Source of the DNA: Gnetum montanum
Lineage: Eukaryota; Streptophyta; Gnetopsida; Gnetales; Gnetaceae
Assembly (NCBI GenBank): GCA_015680685.1
Contig: MNCI01001324.1
Coordinates: 220,074-270,289 of the forward strand
Direction: 5' to 3'
DNA: 50,216 bases
Part shown: positions 30,961 through 43,630 of the stretch, piece after piece
Layout of the letters: every line of letters starts with the position of its first letter
Position numbering within the stretch: position 1 is the first letter of the stretch
Translations under genes and position numbers: made by a program
Notes under the pieces: generated by a model
What the model saw: only the letters and a program-made list of their open reading frames with translations
Databases searched by the model: none
What the model was told of the DNA's origin: nothing

Positions 30961-33099
30961 CGGTCAACTTCCAACAAATTAAACCTTTCCATAAGCATAA
31001 GCTAGCTAATACAACAAATGCCTCATCAGATGGATAAACATGCTCCATATTTTCGATCTCCTCCTTTCAACTTAGTTGTGGGGGAGATGACCATCCATGC
31101 TAACCATATAAGTGGCTCCTCAATTTTTCATCTTTTTTTTTACATATTTTTTTTTTACAACTTTTTGTTTTACACATTCTTTATTTTACATCTTCTTGTT
31201 TTCATGTTATTTATCTTTTCTAATTTTTGTTTTACACCATCGTTAGTACATTTGCTATTTCTTGAATATTTTACATTTACTTTTATATTTTCTTTTATTT
31301 TATTTTCGTGTGATTTTCTAACTTTTTGTTAATAAGTGCCAAGTATAGTGGTAATGCATTACTTGATGGTGGTATGTGCTAGTTTTTTATTTGATTATTG
31401 GTGTCTGGATTTTGGCTTTGAATTTCATTACGGATGATTAGGACATGGTTTCTTTTTCACGCAACAAGCAGTGAGTCTGCAACATCCATCCATCTACAAA
31501 CTTTATGGTTTTTCTTATTCTAGAAACATGCAACCCCTTTTTCATTAATAAAAATTTAACAAATTTGTGACTTTGATAGTTTCTAAAATTGGAAAGGATT
31601 CAAAGGTTTGAATAGGGTGTGACTTCAAGGGGATTTGGTATTCTTTGTGTCTTTTTGTTTGCCTAGGTGCATGTGTGTTTTCATGGATTTCTTACCATTC
31701 CATGTTAACTAATAAAAAGAAGTTGAATAAGTCTTTGCATGGTGTGGTTCTCATAAAAAAATGATGGGAATTTAAAGCACACCTCTTAGACACAATAAAC
31801 GAATAAGTCTTTGCATGGTGTGGTTCCCATTTTTTAAAAAAAATGATGAAAATTCCAAGCATGCCTCTTAGACAAAATAAATAGGCTACAAGCACTGGTT
31901 ATGGGACTAGAAAGACATGTCACCCATGCCTGAAGATCCCCTTTAACTAAGGCCCTTCCTCACTTCCTACTTCTCTTTTCTTCTCTAATAAGAAATAATG
32001 GTTGTTATGTGGATGCACTCTTGTATCTTAGAGGAATTGATTGGTCTTAGAATGGTGATGCGAAGTCACTAAATGAGGTTGGTTTTGGTTTGGACTAATG
32101 ATGAATCTTATCAAGTCATTTAACCATAAAATACACAAGGGACTTCATGTGACCTTAATCAGAAACTTCATTCCACTCTCTCTCATCCATCTATGCTTTC
32201 CATGTCTCGCCTCACTGTCGGTTTCATATTCTTGTTTGATGTCCAAATTTGATGTGTTAAAATTCTTAGGTAGTTTCTTCTAAGTTTTTTTACTTAACCT
32301 TCTGTAACCATTAATCATCCACGGAGCCCATGAACTCTTTGGTTTCAAGTTATGCAAGGTCATAAAAGGCCTATGCCTACTTTGGGGAGGATCCACTTGC
32401 ATATCTTTTGGTTGGATTAGTTAAGTTCTTTGCACTTAGACACTCTTACAATCAAATCCTTTTGTTTACCTCATCAATGACATCCAATTGTGCACATATT
32501 CACAACATTTTTTAGTGAACTTTCCTTTTTATTGTTGTGAATTCTTACACCCTTTTCAAATATTTTCTTATGTAGAACTTTTCTAATATAATGGACCACT
32601 TATCTATTTTACCCTATTTGTTAGCCTTCTTGCTAACACTCCTAAAGGAATCGATCTAGCACAATCACAACCTAGCTGAGTGAAACCACCAATAAGAAAA
32701 GGCATTTAATAGCTATGTGTTACACATTTCATACCAATTCACAATTCTATTATGATTGCAATGGGAAGCATGGACTGGAAGTAGGACTATCTTCACCAAG
32801 GATGATGCAGTAGTACCACACGATGAGGACCATTCAGTGTCATTGTCTCTTCTCTCTTGCTCTTCAATTGCCAAGAGGGGTGGATGTTAGTTCTACCTAT
32901 GGTGTTCACTTCTCTTATGGTGAACATCCAATTTTGTAAAATATTATAACTTTGTACACTTGGACACTTAGAATCTATTTGTTCCATCTAAGTCAGTTTG
33001 TATGTTAGTCAATAATCTCATACCTTCTCAATATTTTGTAAGGAACTTGTTCCTCTTCTTTTTCACTTAAGGACGAGTTTTCATTCAATCATGGAGGTA
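30961..33099 (+). other. E2 3' UTR, no gene
   Basis: It begins with a GTGGGGGAGATGACC block (about 31077), like E1's at 2736. T-rich runs, AATAAGTG near 31331 and two near-identical tandem segments (about 31722-31800 and 31801-31880, 'agtctttgcatggtgtgg') follow. An aORF stub starts near 32766 (TTGCAATGGGAAGC), and the pre-LTR block is at 33060-33099. ORFs at 31018-31332, 31692-31895 and 32098-32283 are not conserved. Confidence 0.7.
31722..31885. repeat. Short tandem duplication in E2 UTR
   Basis: Two adjacent segments share 'aataagtctttgcatggtgtgg' followed by 'ttcccat/ttctcat', an A-run, 'atgatg' and 'cttagacacaataaa/cttagacaaaataaa', offset by about 75 bp. E1, B and C have one unit here. 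Confidence 0.7.
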
Positions 33100-33950
33100 T
33101 GAAGAGTCATGTTTTAACACACTCTGATATCGAATACCCAATATTAGAGTTGCAACATCAGATACTTGATGTCAAAGCCTAAGATGTGATGTCGAATATT
33201 CGATATTGCTGGGTATACGTCAATCTATAAATATAGTGCTTGGGCTCATGATTTTTAGATAGTTTTTCATATTTTTGCATAGGGTAGCAAAGCTCTTGCA
33301 ATTTTTTCTCCAAAGTTAGAATATTTTTTGAGTGCCTACAACAGGAGTCTAAGTGTGTACAGATCTTTATTTGAGTACTGATATACCTAAGCACAGTAGT
33401 GTGACAAGAATAAAAATGAATCCTTTTAACAATTCTTGTAGCACTAAGAATAGATTAATATTTCCTTTAATGCACTTTACTTTAATGCATTTAAATTAAG
33501 TAATTAATTTCTAGTTATTAATAAACACAAGCACGACCACTTCAAGCATACATATAGTGCTTGGTAATCCAACAACGCTTAACATTTCATAACCTAGTAG
33601 CATTATATGTGTTCAGGATGTGTCTAGAAAAGTGGGATGGGTACTTGTGTTAGGCTAGCTAGCCAATAAATGAATTAGATCTTAAATTACTCTACCGTTC
33701 ATTCTTTTTGTAGGCAATTAAAATTATAAAACATAAAATGATATAAATCATGTACCTCAATTACACTTAAACCATATCCTTGAGTTTCACAAGTGTATTT
33801 GGGAAGACAATGAACGTTCTCAATGCCCATTTCACCTCCTAGAACAACTAGTGCACTAAAGAACTATAGGTCCATGGAATTCGACTGGATCATGTGTGAA
33901 CACCTTAGTGATTTGTATGGTTGGGTGTAGAGGTACCTCCCTGCTCATCA
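33100..33950 (+). repeat. 3' LTR of E2 (LTR D, 851 bp)
   Basis: It starts TGAAGAGTCATG and ends CTCATCA, pairing with 23876-24728. U3 has GATATCGAATA near 33126 and the palindrome TCGAATATTCGA at 33192-33203. TATAAATA is at 33236-33243. Confidence 0.9.
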
Positions 33951-33955
33951 ATCTC
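33951..33955. repeat. Target-site duplication of E2, right copy (ATCTC)
   Basis: One mismatch against ATCTT at 23871-23875. Confidence 0.75.
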
Positions 33956-34201
33956 TCTACTTTAAGTACCAAGGAATATAAAACATAAAACAATAAAAAT
34001 TATATGCCTTGATTACAATTAACCACATCTTTGTACATCACAAGTGTAATTATAAAGATAATGAATGACCATTAGGGCAAGTTTCACTTCCTAGAAGACT
34101 AATGTTCTAGAAGATATAGAGTCTACAAAATTCAATTGGATTACACATGAAGGCTTCATGATTCATATGGATGAGCATAGGGGTACCTTCACTGCTCATC
34201 A
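33956..34201 (+). repeat. LTR C1, right part
   Basis: It supplies the U5 end missing from 23187-23875 ('aaaaattatatgcctt...cacaagtgtaattat...gtaccttcactgctcatca'). It ends CTCATCA at 34201. The next five bases (ACATG) are the predicted right-hand duplication of element C. Confidence 0.85.
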
Positions 34202-35680
34202 ACATGTAATTAGATTAGGTATAAAATCCATCATTTAAATACCTCACATATTGTGATTCCTAGCATGTTCTTAAATCTTTCCCTTTATCTTCACAATCTA
34301 TATCCTCTTAACATTCTTTGATTCGTATCTATTTCACTTCAGTAACATCGCTTCATTACTAGTGTCACTAATGTCATTCATGTAGATACCATAGCCTATG
34401 CCTTTTTAGTTTTCTAGTTTACCCTCTACTCTTAGGAAATGAATGTCCAACATCACCTATATTAACTTTATCTCATTAGTGTCAGTTTCACAATATTTCC
34501 TAGTGGCTGAATTTATTACTATAATTTCCATATAAATCCTCATCCAAGTGTTCCAAGTGTTCTTTGGTAGCACATATTGCTAAGTTAGAATTCTAGAAAA
34601 TGTTTCTTATATGTCCTTAAGATCTAAATTCCAAATATTATGGTAGCAAAGGACACCAATTTTATCTTTAACTTTGATGTGTATGAACCTCTTCAGATAA
34701 GAATAAGCATGTTGTAGTGATAAGGATGACTAATATGGAATACAATATCTCTTATGCTAAATAAGATTTGTGTTATGTGTGGTTCAATGATGAGCTAGAT
34801 CACATTAAGCTTTATGTGTAGGAAAATAATCTTTCAACTAACAATCTCTCAGAGTTATTATGTAGCCTTAAGAACATTGTTAGGCTCGATGATGTAGAAG
34901 TCAAGTACCTCATGGATTTTTTTGAGATCTAGAATCAAATTGAGGGAATGAAACTTACCATTATATCTAGAACTAGAGATCTTTAACAAGGAGGCATTAT
35001 TTTGACTTAAAAGCTTGAGGATGTCAACATGGATGAAGAGCAAGAGACAAATGTTAATGCTTATGAATCCATCCCCAAATAGTCAAACATAGAAAATGGT
35101 AAATCAAGTTAATCCAAAAGTTATCTCTCCAACCCTTACCTATCCAATTCTAATTCCTATATTATCCCATCAACAAATAATCCTCTACCTGATGCATTTG
35201 GATAGCCTTCCTTTAACAATAGTTTCTTCCATACCTTCAACCTAAATGGGCAACACATCAACCCTAATGTTCATTGTTAGAAGTAGTCTTACTTTCATAA
35301 TCTTATGTCCTACATTGTCCTCACCCTTCATAGTATTTAAATGATCCTTACAAACCTTGCTAACATCCTTTGAATTCCTTTCTAACCACTTATCTATTTT
35401 TACTTTCAATGGAATATTAGTTTCCATAGACACAACCTCTACTTAACAACACCCAGGCTTAAGTAAGATAGCAAGTAGAAAACCTGCCACAATCATAACA
35501 AAAATGGAGCACACATAAAGATATATCCAAATATTATAAATTTTCAGTGAATTACTTCATGTTGTACAACTTCTTACTTCATGAGAAATGAATTACTTTT
35601 AAGAATGTCCTAGAGTAGGTGAGACAAATGTATAAGATAATCATAAAATAGCCTTAGAACTTTCTATCAAAGTTGAATGT
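34202..35680. other. Unassigned AT-rich DNA, possibly old gag flank
   Basis: No conserved ORF. From about 34750 the plus strand gives broken gag-like text (FNDELDHIKLYV, LEDVNMDEEQETNVNAYES) leading towards the gag fragment at 35690. The stretch 34202-34740 shows nothing I recognise. Confidence 0.4.
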
Positions 35681-35689
35681 AATCTTAAA

Positions 35690-35890
35690 GTGCCCAAGTG
35701 GTATAAGCCCCATGCATTTTGCTATTATTATCAAAGATCTAGATATGATATTGATAACTATAATTCCCTAAAAAATAACATACACATAATGGTAGAAAAA
35801 GGAGATATCATTTTTAACTCTCCTACATATCTTTAAGGATCCCCTAGGGATGAGGAACATATTAGCCTTCCATACAAAAAATGACAACCA
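35690..35890 (+). pseudogene. Decayed gag C-terminal fragment (Tat/Ogre type)
   Basis: The plus-strand frame reads KWYKPHAFCYYYQRSRYDID, then a short NSLKN segment, then IHIMVEKGDIIFNSP. This fits the Cys/His knuckle and following helix seen in the minus-strand element (YCHYHQ...HSVDNCRAL...). The His residues have changed to Tyr and the last Cys to Tyr. It is probably the remains of an older, separate insertion. No protease or pol follows. Confidence 0.5.
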
Positions 35891-36960
35891 TTGGCCTTAA
35901 CAATAGATATTCTTTGTAATCCATCTTACTCCATCTATATATCTTATTTCTATGTTGTGAGTTGGTTAGTTGAATAAAGTACCTTTTGTTATTGATGTGT
36001 TCCAATTTAAAGGAGTTATTTAGGTTGCTTCTCAGTTAGAACTGTAGAGATGTAATGTCATGAAAATGCATTTTATTATGGATTATACCCCCTGCCACTA
36101 TGAGATGACTACTTCCTCTTCTTTATCATCCTCATCAATGGTTCATGCTTCCTTGAATACTCTGGTCATTCTCTCTATCCCTTGTCAAATTAAAACTCTT
36201 TCACCTTCTACATATTATTAAGTTATTTCTTCACTTGCAACTAAAGTCCTTTCAAATTCCTCTTATAGTCTTCCATCCTCTATTCTTCCTACCTCTAAAA
36301 TCTAAATCCTTACATGAAGCTAGCATGCCACACTAACTTAAGACTAGGGAAAGATCCATCCCCATGATAAGCCCTCTAGACATGTCCAAAGGGTAAATAA
36401 TCATGAAACCCAAGAGTGAAATGATTTTGAATAGACTTAATCACTACAGTCTTAATAGCCAACACAAACACAATCCATGATAATAGTTGCTCTTCTTAAC
36501 CATAAGTAGATAAAACATAATATGGTGTTATACTTACTTTGACTTTTTCTACATAAGTTAGAGCTTCATGTACACTTTATGGTTTCTATAATTTAAGTCA
36601 TCTTCATAAGTTCTAGCTTCAATGTTTTGCATCATGAGCAATGTTGTTTTTTATCATTATCATTAACATCTCTTAAAATTGACATCTCATTTTACTTATG
36701 GTATCATTTTGGGATGCTTATCTTGTAAACTTCAGCTTCAATGTCTGGCATCATTTTCCACATCAATCCTAACTTACAACTTCTAAAACATTTTTGGTAC
36801 TTAACATTCAACATCATATTTTATTCATAATGTCCAAATTCAATCCTATCTTTTGATGCTTGGCATTACTTATCTACATCAATTGCATCTTCAATGTCAT
36901 CTATAGTTGTGCATGTTATTGATTAGTGTAGTAACACATCTTCAGAGTCCTTTTTTAGCC
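35891..36960. other. Unassigned AT-rich DNA
   Basis: No gene seen. Between about 36600 and 36900 several diverged copies of 'cttcaatgtctggcatcat' occur at uneven spacing. Confidence 0.4.
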
Positions 36961-37660
36961 CTACAAAAGAAATATTAAAGGTTTTGGTAAGCTAGGAAGA
37001 TGTCTTGGACATTCAAGATATGTCTTTCCTGAGAATTGGGATGACACAATCGATGTCCCAAATGCCTAGGAGATGTCTTTGCCATGAAAGGGATGTCTCT
37101 AAGACATCTATACAACCAAGGAAAGTTTCAAAATGGTAGTTTCAAGAGGGAAATAGTTGGGAGCATTGAGATCATGATGGAAAATAGCTGAGAATCTCAA
37201 AATTGGTCATGGGAAATATTTCCCTAAGGTCTTGGGCTTGTATTTAATAAACATTAATTCTGTTTGTAGATTTTATGTAAGGAGTGCATGTGAATGCATA
37301 AGAGAGTTAGGAGAAAGATTGCATGAGAGTGTATGCATCTTTGTGGTTAATTGTATATGTGATATTAGTCATTAGAGCTCTTTGTGTGTTTGGATATCAG
37401 TCCTATATGTGTGGAAGAGATCAAATTTGATTGTGCCTTACATTGAAATCAACTATGTATGTGGTTGTAGAGCCTCATACTATGTGATATCATTGAGTGT
37501 GTGAGTATTGTTGTTTTGTAGAATTGTGGTTCTACTATACTTGTAATGTTGTTTTGAATTAATAGAAAATAGCTATTTATTTAGCCACTAAATTATCTTT
37601 CATACATTCTAGATTCAGTGTGTTTAAAAGGTTAAAGTAAATTAGAGTGACCTTGCTTCA
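36961..37660 (+). repeat. Probable Ty1/copia LTR remnant
   Basis: Inferred from the primer site that follows and from sequence of LTR character. The region has clustered 'gatgtct' words near 37000-37110 and ends '...gtgaccttgcttcaa'. The left boundary is uncertain, and I found no second LTR or coding remnant. Confidence 0.35.
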
Positions 37661-37667
37661 ATGATAT

Positions 37668-37680
37668 TAGTATTAGAGCA
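37668..37680 (+). other. Decayed copia primer-binding site (initiator Met tRNA)
   Basis: TAGTATTAGAGCA against TGGTATCAGAGCA: two differences, both transitions. It is followed by TTAGG, as is common after this site in plant copia elements. Confidence 0.5.
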
Positions 37681-38125
37681 TTAGGTTTATTGTTGCTTGG
37701 AAATTGGTTGTGGATTTTTACTTCTATTTCAAATTTTTCATCCTTTAAAAAATATTTGAAAAAGCTTGTTGCAAATAATTGTTAATTTTAAATCATTTAT
37801 TAAATCACAAATCAATTTTTCAAAAGTTTTTCATCTCGTTCTATTTAGACCATAGTTGCTAGAAGCCTTCTTTTATGTGATCTATTTATAGATGATCATT
37901 TATGACATTTGCTATATATTTTGGAGTGTACTTATAATCAAATTATTTTAGCAAATCTTTTTTTTTAATGAATCTAATGTTTCTCTAGTGAATCTAATTT
38001 TTTTAGAAGATACAATGTTTCTCCAATGAATCTAATTTTTAAACTAGATTAGATTTTTCTCTCTTTAATTTACCTCTAGTAGATCTAATTTCTCTATAAT
38101 TATCCTATATGGGATTCTATATTGT
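37681..38125. other. Unassigned AT-rich DNA with short repeats
   Basis: At about 37965-38100 three or four diverged copies of 'aatgtttctctagtgaatct' occur. No gene seen. Confidence 0.5.
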
Positions 38126-38982
38126 TGATGAGTTGTAATTAGATAGGCTATGTTGATGGGCATGAGTCGATGTAGCCCTATCAACACATGGTTAGATAGG
38201 TCAACATTGATGTAGGCAAAGCTTATATCAATGTGGCTACCACTCACATTTATGACATCTTAGATTCATAACATAGTGAAGTCCTTGCAGTTCATTTCTC
38301 TAGAGTTAGAATATTTTCCCTTTGAGTGCCTACAGTATGAATTCAAGAGATTGTATGGTGCTTTATTTGAACAACATGTACCTAGATGCATTAGCATGAA
38401 TGGTAATAAAGTCAAGATTTCTTATATTTATTGCAGCACTTGGATTAGTTTACTCTTTCCTATTTTTACTTTCCTTTTAATGCAATTTACATTCATGATT
38501 TTAATTAGTTAGTATACTTAACCATAAATATGTAAGTATGATCACTTCGAGCATGACATATTGCACTTGGTAATCCCAGTAGTGGACATTTGGTATGCCC
38601 AGTAATGGCCACTTAGTAACCCAATAGCATTGATACTAGTTTAAGATGTGTACAATAAGTGGGAACAATTACTTTACATTAGGATAGTTAATTACTAGAT
38701 TAGCTAAGTAGTTGGATAGTTAATTGTTAATCCTTCCTTTACTCATCTAGCCATCAGGATAAGAAAATATATAAAAATAAACATCATGAGCCTTAACTTA
38801 CATTTAACCATACATACTAATAACACAAGTTTGAGTTAGGAAAACAACAATAATACAACCCCTTACTTTATAGCTTAAGCCTATATGCAAACTTAAGAAC
38901 TATGTCCATGAAATTTGATTGGATTGTTAGTGAACGCTTGTTATTCGCATGGTTGGACATAGGGAATACACACTACTCATCA
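38126..38982 (+). repeat. 5' LTR of E3 (857 bp)
   Basis: TGATGAG...CTCATCA. U3 repeats GTTGATG/CGATGTAG boxes similar in kind to LTR C1. The TATA box is not recognisable at its expected place (about 38245-38265). U5 landmarks 'gatcacttcgagcatg' and 'ggtaatcccagtag' match LTRs A and B. Confidence 0.88.
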
Positions 38983-38983
38983 T

Positions 38984-39001
38984 TGGCACCATTACCAAGG
39001 A
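38984..39001 (+). other. Primer-binding site of E3 (tRNA-Asp type, decayed)
   Basis: TGGCACCATTACCAAGGA against TGGCGCCGTTGCCGGGGA: five differences, all G-to-A. It starts 2 bp after the LTR. This is the clearest lineage marker for Athila-like elements in the window. Confidence 0.8.
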
Positions 39002-39153
39002 CTTTAGTTAGCTAAGAGTGCTAATTAGTAGTTGACTATGAAATTATACAAAGACATTGTAAAGATAACACAATAATAATCAACTATCATCCAATAAGGG
39101 AAACAATTTAAAAAATAAAATATCAAAAGGCATATCATTTATATACAACTAAT

Positions 39154-41180
39154 ATGGCTTCTTCTCGTAGGGACAAATCTCCATCAAACATAGGAGAATC
39201 TAATCAACAATAGGAGGACCAAATAAGCCCCAACAACTCGGAGTTTTCTATGCCCATTCATATCCTTATAATCCATATTTCACTTTCATCCTACATCAAG
39301 ATGAACAGATGTACTAGAGGAATATGAAAGGTAATATTGTATTGCCTCCTAATCAATTTATTCCTACCATGCCAATGACCAATCTTATCAAACTAGGCAT
39401 CATTGTACTCAACTTAGAATATGAGATCAAAGGCTACACCCACAGGGGCTATCAACCTATGGATGCCTATCATAAGAAAGAGTGGCACATGAAAGCATGT
39501 TATGAGGCCTCTAAGGGCAAGAAGATGTCAACATAATTTTTCTTGCAATAGCACAAAGAAGGTAAAGATTTCTTTTTTGGCCAATCTCAATATATAGATT
39601 CTCCTTCTTTCTTCAATGAGGAAACCCTTCACCAATAGTTATAGTCAACTTTGGAAAACATTCATGATGGAATGATAAGGTCTCAAGATTAGAGAGCCTC
39701 AAAAGCTAGAAATCCTATCCATTCATCTAAAGGTAAGGAGAATAATAACCAGAAGAACAAGAAAAAGCAAACGTATCAAGGTAGGAACCAAAGGAGATGG
39801 AGGTAGGCATCATTCTCCTAGTTCTCCTTCTTCATCCTTAACATCCTCTTCATCATCAAACTCTAATAGGAGGAGTTAAGGCCAAGACAAAAGGAGGAAT
39901 AGTCAAGATTAGGATGGAAGTGAATAGTGGGACAAAGATGAACAAAGATTCCATCAAGATGATCAAGACCGAAGGAAGGGACAACCACAAGGGGAAGAAG
40001 AGCACCATTAGGAGTGAAGGCACATCAGAACTCATCATAGGCATCATTAGTATGAAAGGAAATACCATGAATGACATAACTATGATGAGCCTCTGTTGGC
40101 TACCAGAACATGCTTAATATTTTAGAGGTAGTGAGAATTCTTACAAGGCATTACAAAGATAATAGGATTAAAAGGTTGGGTATGAATAATATCCCTAGGT
40201 TTGAAAGAGGATATAATGCAAATCCTCAAAATCATCTCCAAGACTTTCATGATGCATGTGCCTTGCAAAACATAGAGAATGAATGAAAGAAGCTTAAATT
40301 GTTTCCAAGTACACTCACCAAAGAAGCAAAAAGTAAGTACCAATCCTTAGAACTAGATAACATTTGTCGATGGAGTACCATATTGGAACTCTTCAATGAC
40401 AAGTACCAAATGTACTCCAAAGTGTCTAACTTGTGGAGGTAGATCCAACGATGGAAATAGGAAAATTATGAGTCCTTGGATGTGGCCCTAGGCAAGTATT
40501 GCTCTCTATTGCATCAATGCCTAGGCAATGGATACACCTAAAGGAAATAACTTCACCACATCATAAATAAACTCATGAATAAGACAAGGAAAATCCTTAG
40601 GGTTTATGTCCAAAGAAGACTTTTTGAAATGTGGGCCCATCATATTCAAAGGCTACTTGAATAGGTAGCCAAAGAAGAATGGTGGCTAAAAAAATATGAA
40701 AGTGCAGAGGAGTATAACAAGGATCCCTCCATTTGCAAAAGGGAGATGCATTTCTGGGACTCCAAGGGGAAGGCACTACTTGATGAAGTGGTGCAAAGAA
40801 AGACCTTGTTAATACAAAAATCTATCATTGAGATATTATCTAAAATGGACAAAATGTGATGCTCCTTAGATGAGAAGTTTCAAACAACTTTAAAAATTAT
40901 CAAAGAAAGATCAAACCAAGGGAGTAGTGGTCAAGAGAGAAGAAAAAAGAAGGATACAGAAAAGGGTTACCATCAGAAAAAGGGTAAAGTTGCAGTGGTC
41001 AAAGGAGTTGTAGATTTCAAAACATATGATGAAAAGTGGAAAATTTTCCATTATGAATATCCTAAGAGATGTTTTCTAGTGCTATCACATCTGCAAGAGT
41101 CTAGGATATATGCATTAAATCCCAAATTTGCAAAATAGCAAGCACACAGGCAGTTTCCTTGTCCACAAGGTAACTACAGG
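39154..41180 (+). pseudogene. gag: gag of E3, decayed
   Basis: ATG at 39154 (MASSRRDKSPSNIGES) is the best candidate gag start of the family in this window. A frame then gives KGNIVLPPNQFIPTMPMTN and YHKKEWHMKACYEASKGKK (39324-39536), the N-terminal domain aligned with E2 at about 24960-25260. A basic/Ser-rich linker (39700-40110) precedes the gag core at about 40140-40860 (MNNIPRFERGY, KLKLFPSTLTKEAKS, and cognates of CLGNGY and VYVQRRL). The Cys motif is destroyed (WKIFHYEYPKRC near 41038-41075). Stops and shifts throughout. Confidence 0.75.
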
Positions 41181-42185
41181 TAGAAATTCCACCAACCAAC
41201 ATATTACCTAAGTGGAGCACTTCCTCAACCTCAATAGTAATACCAACAATGGCAACATCCATAGTCGTGGAGCATGCCACCACCACAGTAGCAATATCTT
41301 TACACGCAGCCAAATCCTTATGGATATTATGTCCAACAGGTTGTATCCCCTATGACTAATGTAGTCATCCCTTCTTTCCTCATCACTAATATCCTTGAAA
41401 GTTTTACAAATCATCTTCTCCAAGAGGGGAGTCTCCTTTTTCTTTTCATTCTTTATGTCCCTCAGTAGCTTCTACACCACCAACTAGCACAATCTTGCCA
41501 CCTGCTCCATCAATGTGAGAGAAAATTTCACCACAACCATAGTAGCAAAACATCACAAGGGTAGTAAACTTACAACCAAATATTCATCTGAGTGGTTCTA
41601 AATCAAAACCTCACAAGAGATAATTCTTCAAACAAACAACCCCAATAAAACCCTTTCAAACACACATGGCTATTAATCCTACCTTATCTACCTTTGAAAG
41701 TATCCTCAAGCTACCTTCAAATTAAAGGACCTCTAATGTCCACACTGGTATGTTAACCCATGTAATCACAAATTGGATAAAGGTTGGCTACCTTCCTAGG
41801 AGATGATCTGATCTTGGGAGTTCCCTCATTTATTTGGAAATTGAAGGAAATGATCCATGGAAAGCTCTATTAAACTCAGGTTCTAAGGTGAACTTAATCT
41901 CCCAAGAAATATACAAGACTTGAAACTTCCTCCTCTCAAAAAGAGTAATATCAGACTAAAGCTAGTAGATCAGTCCATCATTATTCCTTTGGGACTAGTG
42001 GAGGACATTATGACCACCATCTATGGATTGTCCTATCCTACAAATTTCCTTGTAATTCATGTGGACAATTGTAAGGGGGACTTCCCTATCACTATAAGAA
42101 GGACATGTCTAAGTACTATAGATGCTAAGATTTAAACTTGAGACCTTTCCTTGAAAATCTCCAAGGAAAATGAATTTAGCAAACT
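41181..42185 (+). pseudogene. pro: Gag-pro linker and protease of E3, active-site Asp lost
   Basis: A Pro/Gln-rich linker is followed from about 41750 by THVITNWIKVGYLPRR and ALLNSGSKVNLISQEIY (about 41865-41910), where Asn replaces the catalytic Asp. After a shift, LPPLKKSNIRLKLVDQSIIIP, GLVEDIMTTIYGLSYPTNFLV and DFPITIRRTCLSTIDAKI follow (41920-42135). It is inactive. Confidence 0.8.
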
Positions 42186-43630
42186 CGAGAAGAAGACGGT
42201 TCCATGCATTTCATATAATGATACATGGTGCCATTGCATGTAGAGAATATGGATGGGAAAAGGTACATCTATATAAGCATGCAATTAGTGTGCTAAAATA
42301 GTAGTTATTCAAAAATAATTGTATGCAGTAGCCATAAAGTAGAAAGGTACTTGGTGACTAATATTAGATCATCAAGTTGAATCTACAATATGTATGGAAT
42401 CATTGAAGAGCCTCACAAGCACCTACATTGAGAACATGAATGAAATGTAACAGCTTCATATTTAACTCTCCCACACAAAAAATGAAATGGATTAGGGAGA
42501 GTTGAAAATCTTTGAACACTTCAAGTGGGAATTTCTTGAACTAAAAGTTTTACAAGCAACTTTACAATATGCTTTTCTCAACAATGATAAGTTGGTAATC
42601 ATTAATGCTAACCTTACTCAAGACCAGAAAAAGAAGTTATTAAAGGTGATGAACAAGTGGCCAATAACCTTTGCTTGGTCATATCATAAACTCACTAGGA
42701 TAGATCCATGGATATGCTAGCACTACATCTATATAGACTCTTTTGTCAAGCCAAAGAGATAATTGTCGAGAAGGTTGAACCTCAAGCTTAAGTAAGTTAT
42801 TAAGGAAGAAGTAGAATAACTTCTTAAGGTTGGAATCATATATCTAATTATGAATAGCAAATGAGTTAGCCCACTCATTATTGTATCCAAAAAAGGAGGA
42901 AAGTATAGAGTCTACATAGATTTCAAGCTATTGAACATGGAAACTTTTAAAGATAATTTTCTATTACCATTTGTTGACCAAGTGTTGGATACTATTGTAG
43001 GACATTACTATTACATCTTTCTAAATTATTATAGTGGCTATAACGAGATCTAGATTGCACTAGAAGATTAGGCCAAAATAACATTTATAAGTCCCTTGGG
43101 GACTTTTGCATACAAAAAGATGTTCTTTGTTATGTGAAATTCTCTTGCTACTTTTCAATGTTTGGTACTTAGCATTTTTCAATAGTAGATTGATAATGGA
43201 GTAGCAATCTTCATGGATGACTTCTCTACATATGGGACCACTTTTAAGTAAGCCTTGGACCATCTTAATCAAGTGCTTCAACAATGTGTAGAGACTAATC
43301 TAAAGCTCAACTAGTAGAAAAGCCATGTGATGGTCCAAGAAGGCATAATCTTAGGGTACTAAATTTCAAAACAGGGGATTGAGGAGGACCTAGAAAAGGT
43401 ATGGGTCATCCAAGGAATCACTAGGCAACTTGAAATGGTGAAAGATGTAAGGTCATTCCTCAACCATACTAGTTATTATTGGCACTTCATCAAGAACTTC
43501 TTGAAAATTGCTAAGTCATTGGTTGAGTTAACAAAGAAGGATGCATCCTTCAATTGGACCAAGGAATGTATGCTAGCATTCTAGCAATTAAAGTAAAAGC
43601 TTGTAGAAATTTTCATTTTTCATGCTCCTA
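42186..43630 (+). pseudogene. pol (RT): Reverse transcriptase of E3 with upstream linker
   Basis: The linker includes MKIFEHFKWEFLELKVLQ and TQDQKKKLLKVMNKWPITFAW (42502-42680). The RT core reads KGGKYRVYIDFKLLNMETF (about 42893-42950), LPFVDQVLDTIVGHYYYIF, SPLGTFAYKKM, then the catalytic FMDD at 43210-43221 and FSTYG. HLNQVLQQCVETNLKLN and EGIILGY follow near 43262-43360. The palm-domain Asp pair is kept. Several TAG codons and two or more shifts occur. The minus ORF at 43060-43284 is a shadow. Confidence 0.85.

Larger units (their letters stand above)
23876..33950 (+). mobile_element. Element E2: full-length Athila-like retrotransposon (about 10.1 kb)
   Basis: Matching LTRs (23876-24728 and 33100-33950) flank a decayed primer site, gag, protease, RT, RNase H, integrase and a 3' UTR. 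It is inserted in LTR C1: the piece of that LTR missing before E2 is found right after it, with an ATCTT/ATCTC duplication. All coding parts carry many stops and several frameshifts. The aORF is absent; only an ATG-like stub remains near 32760-32800. Confidence 0.9.
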
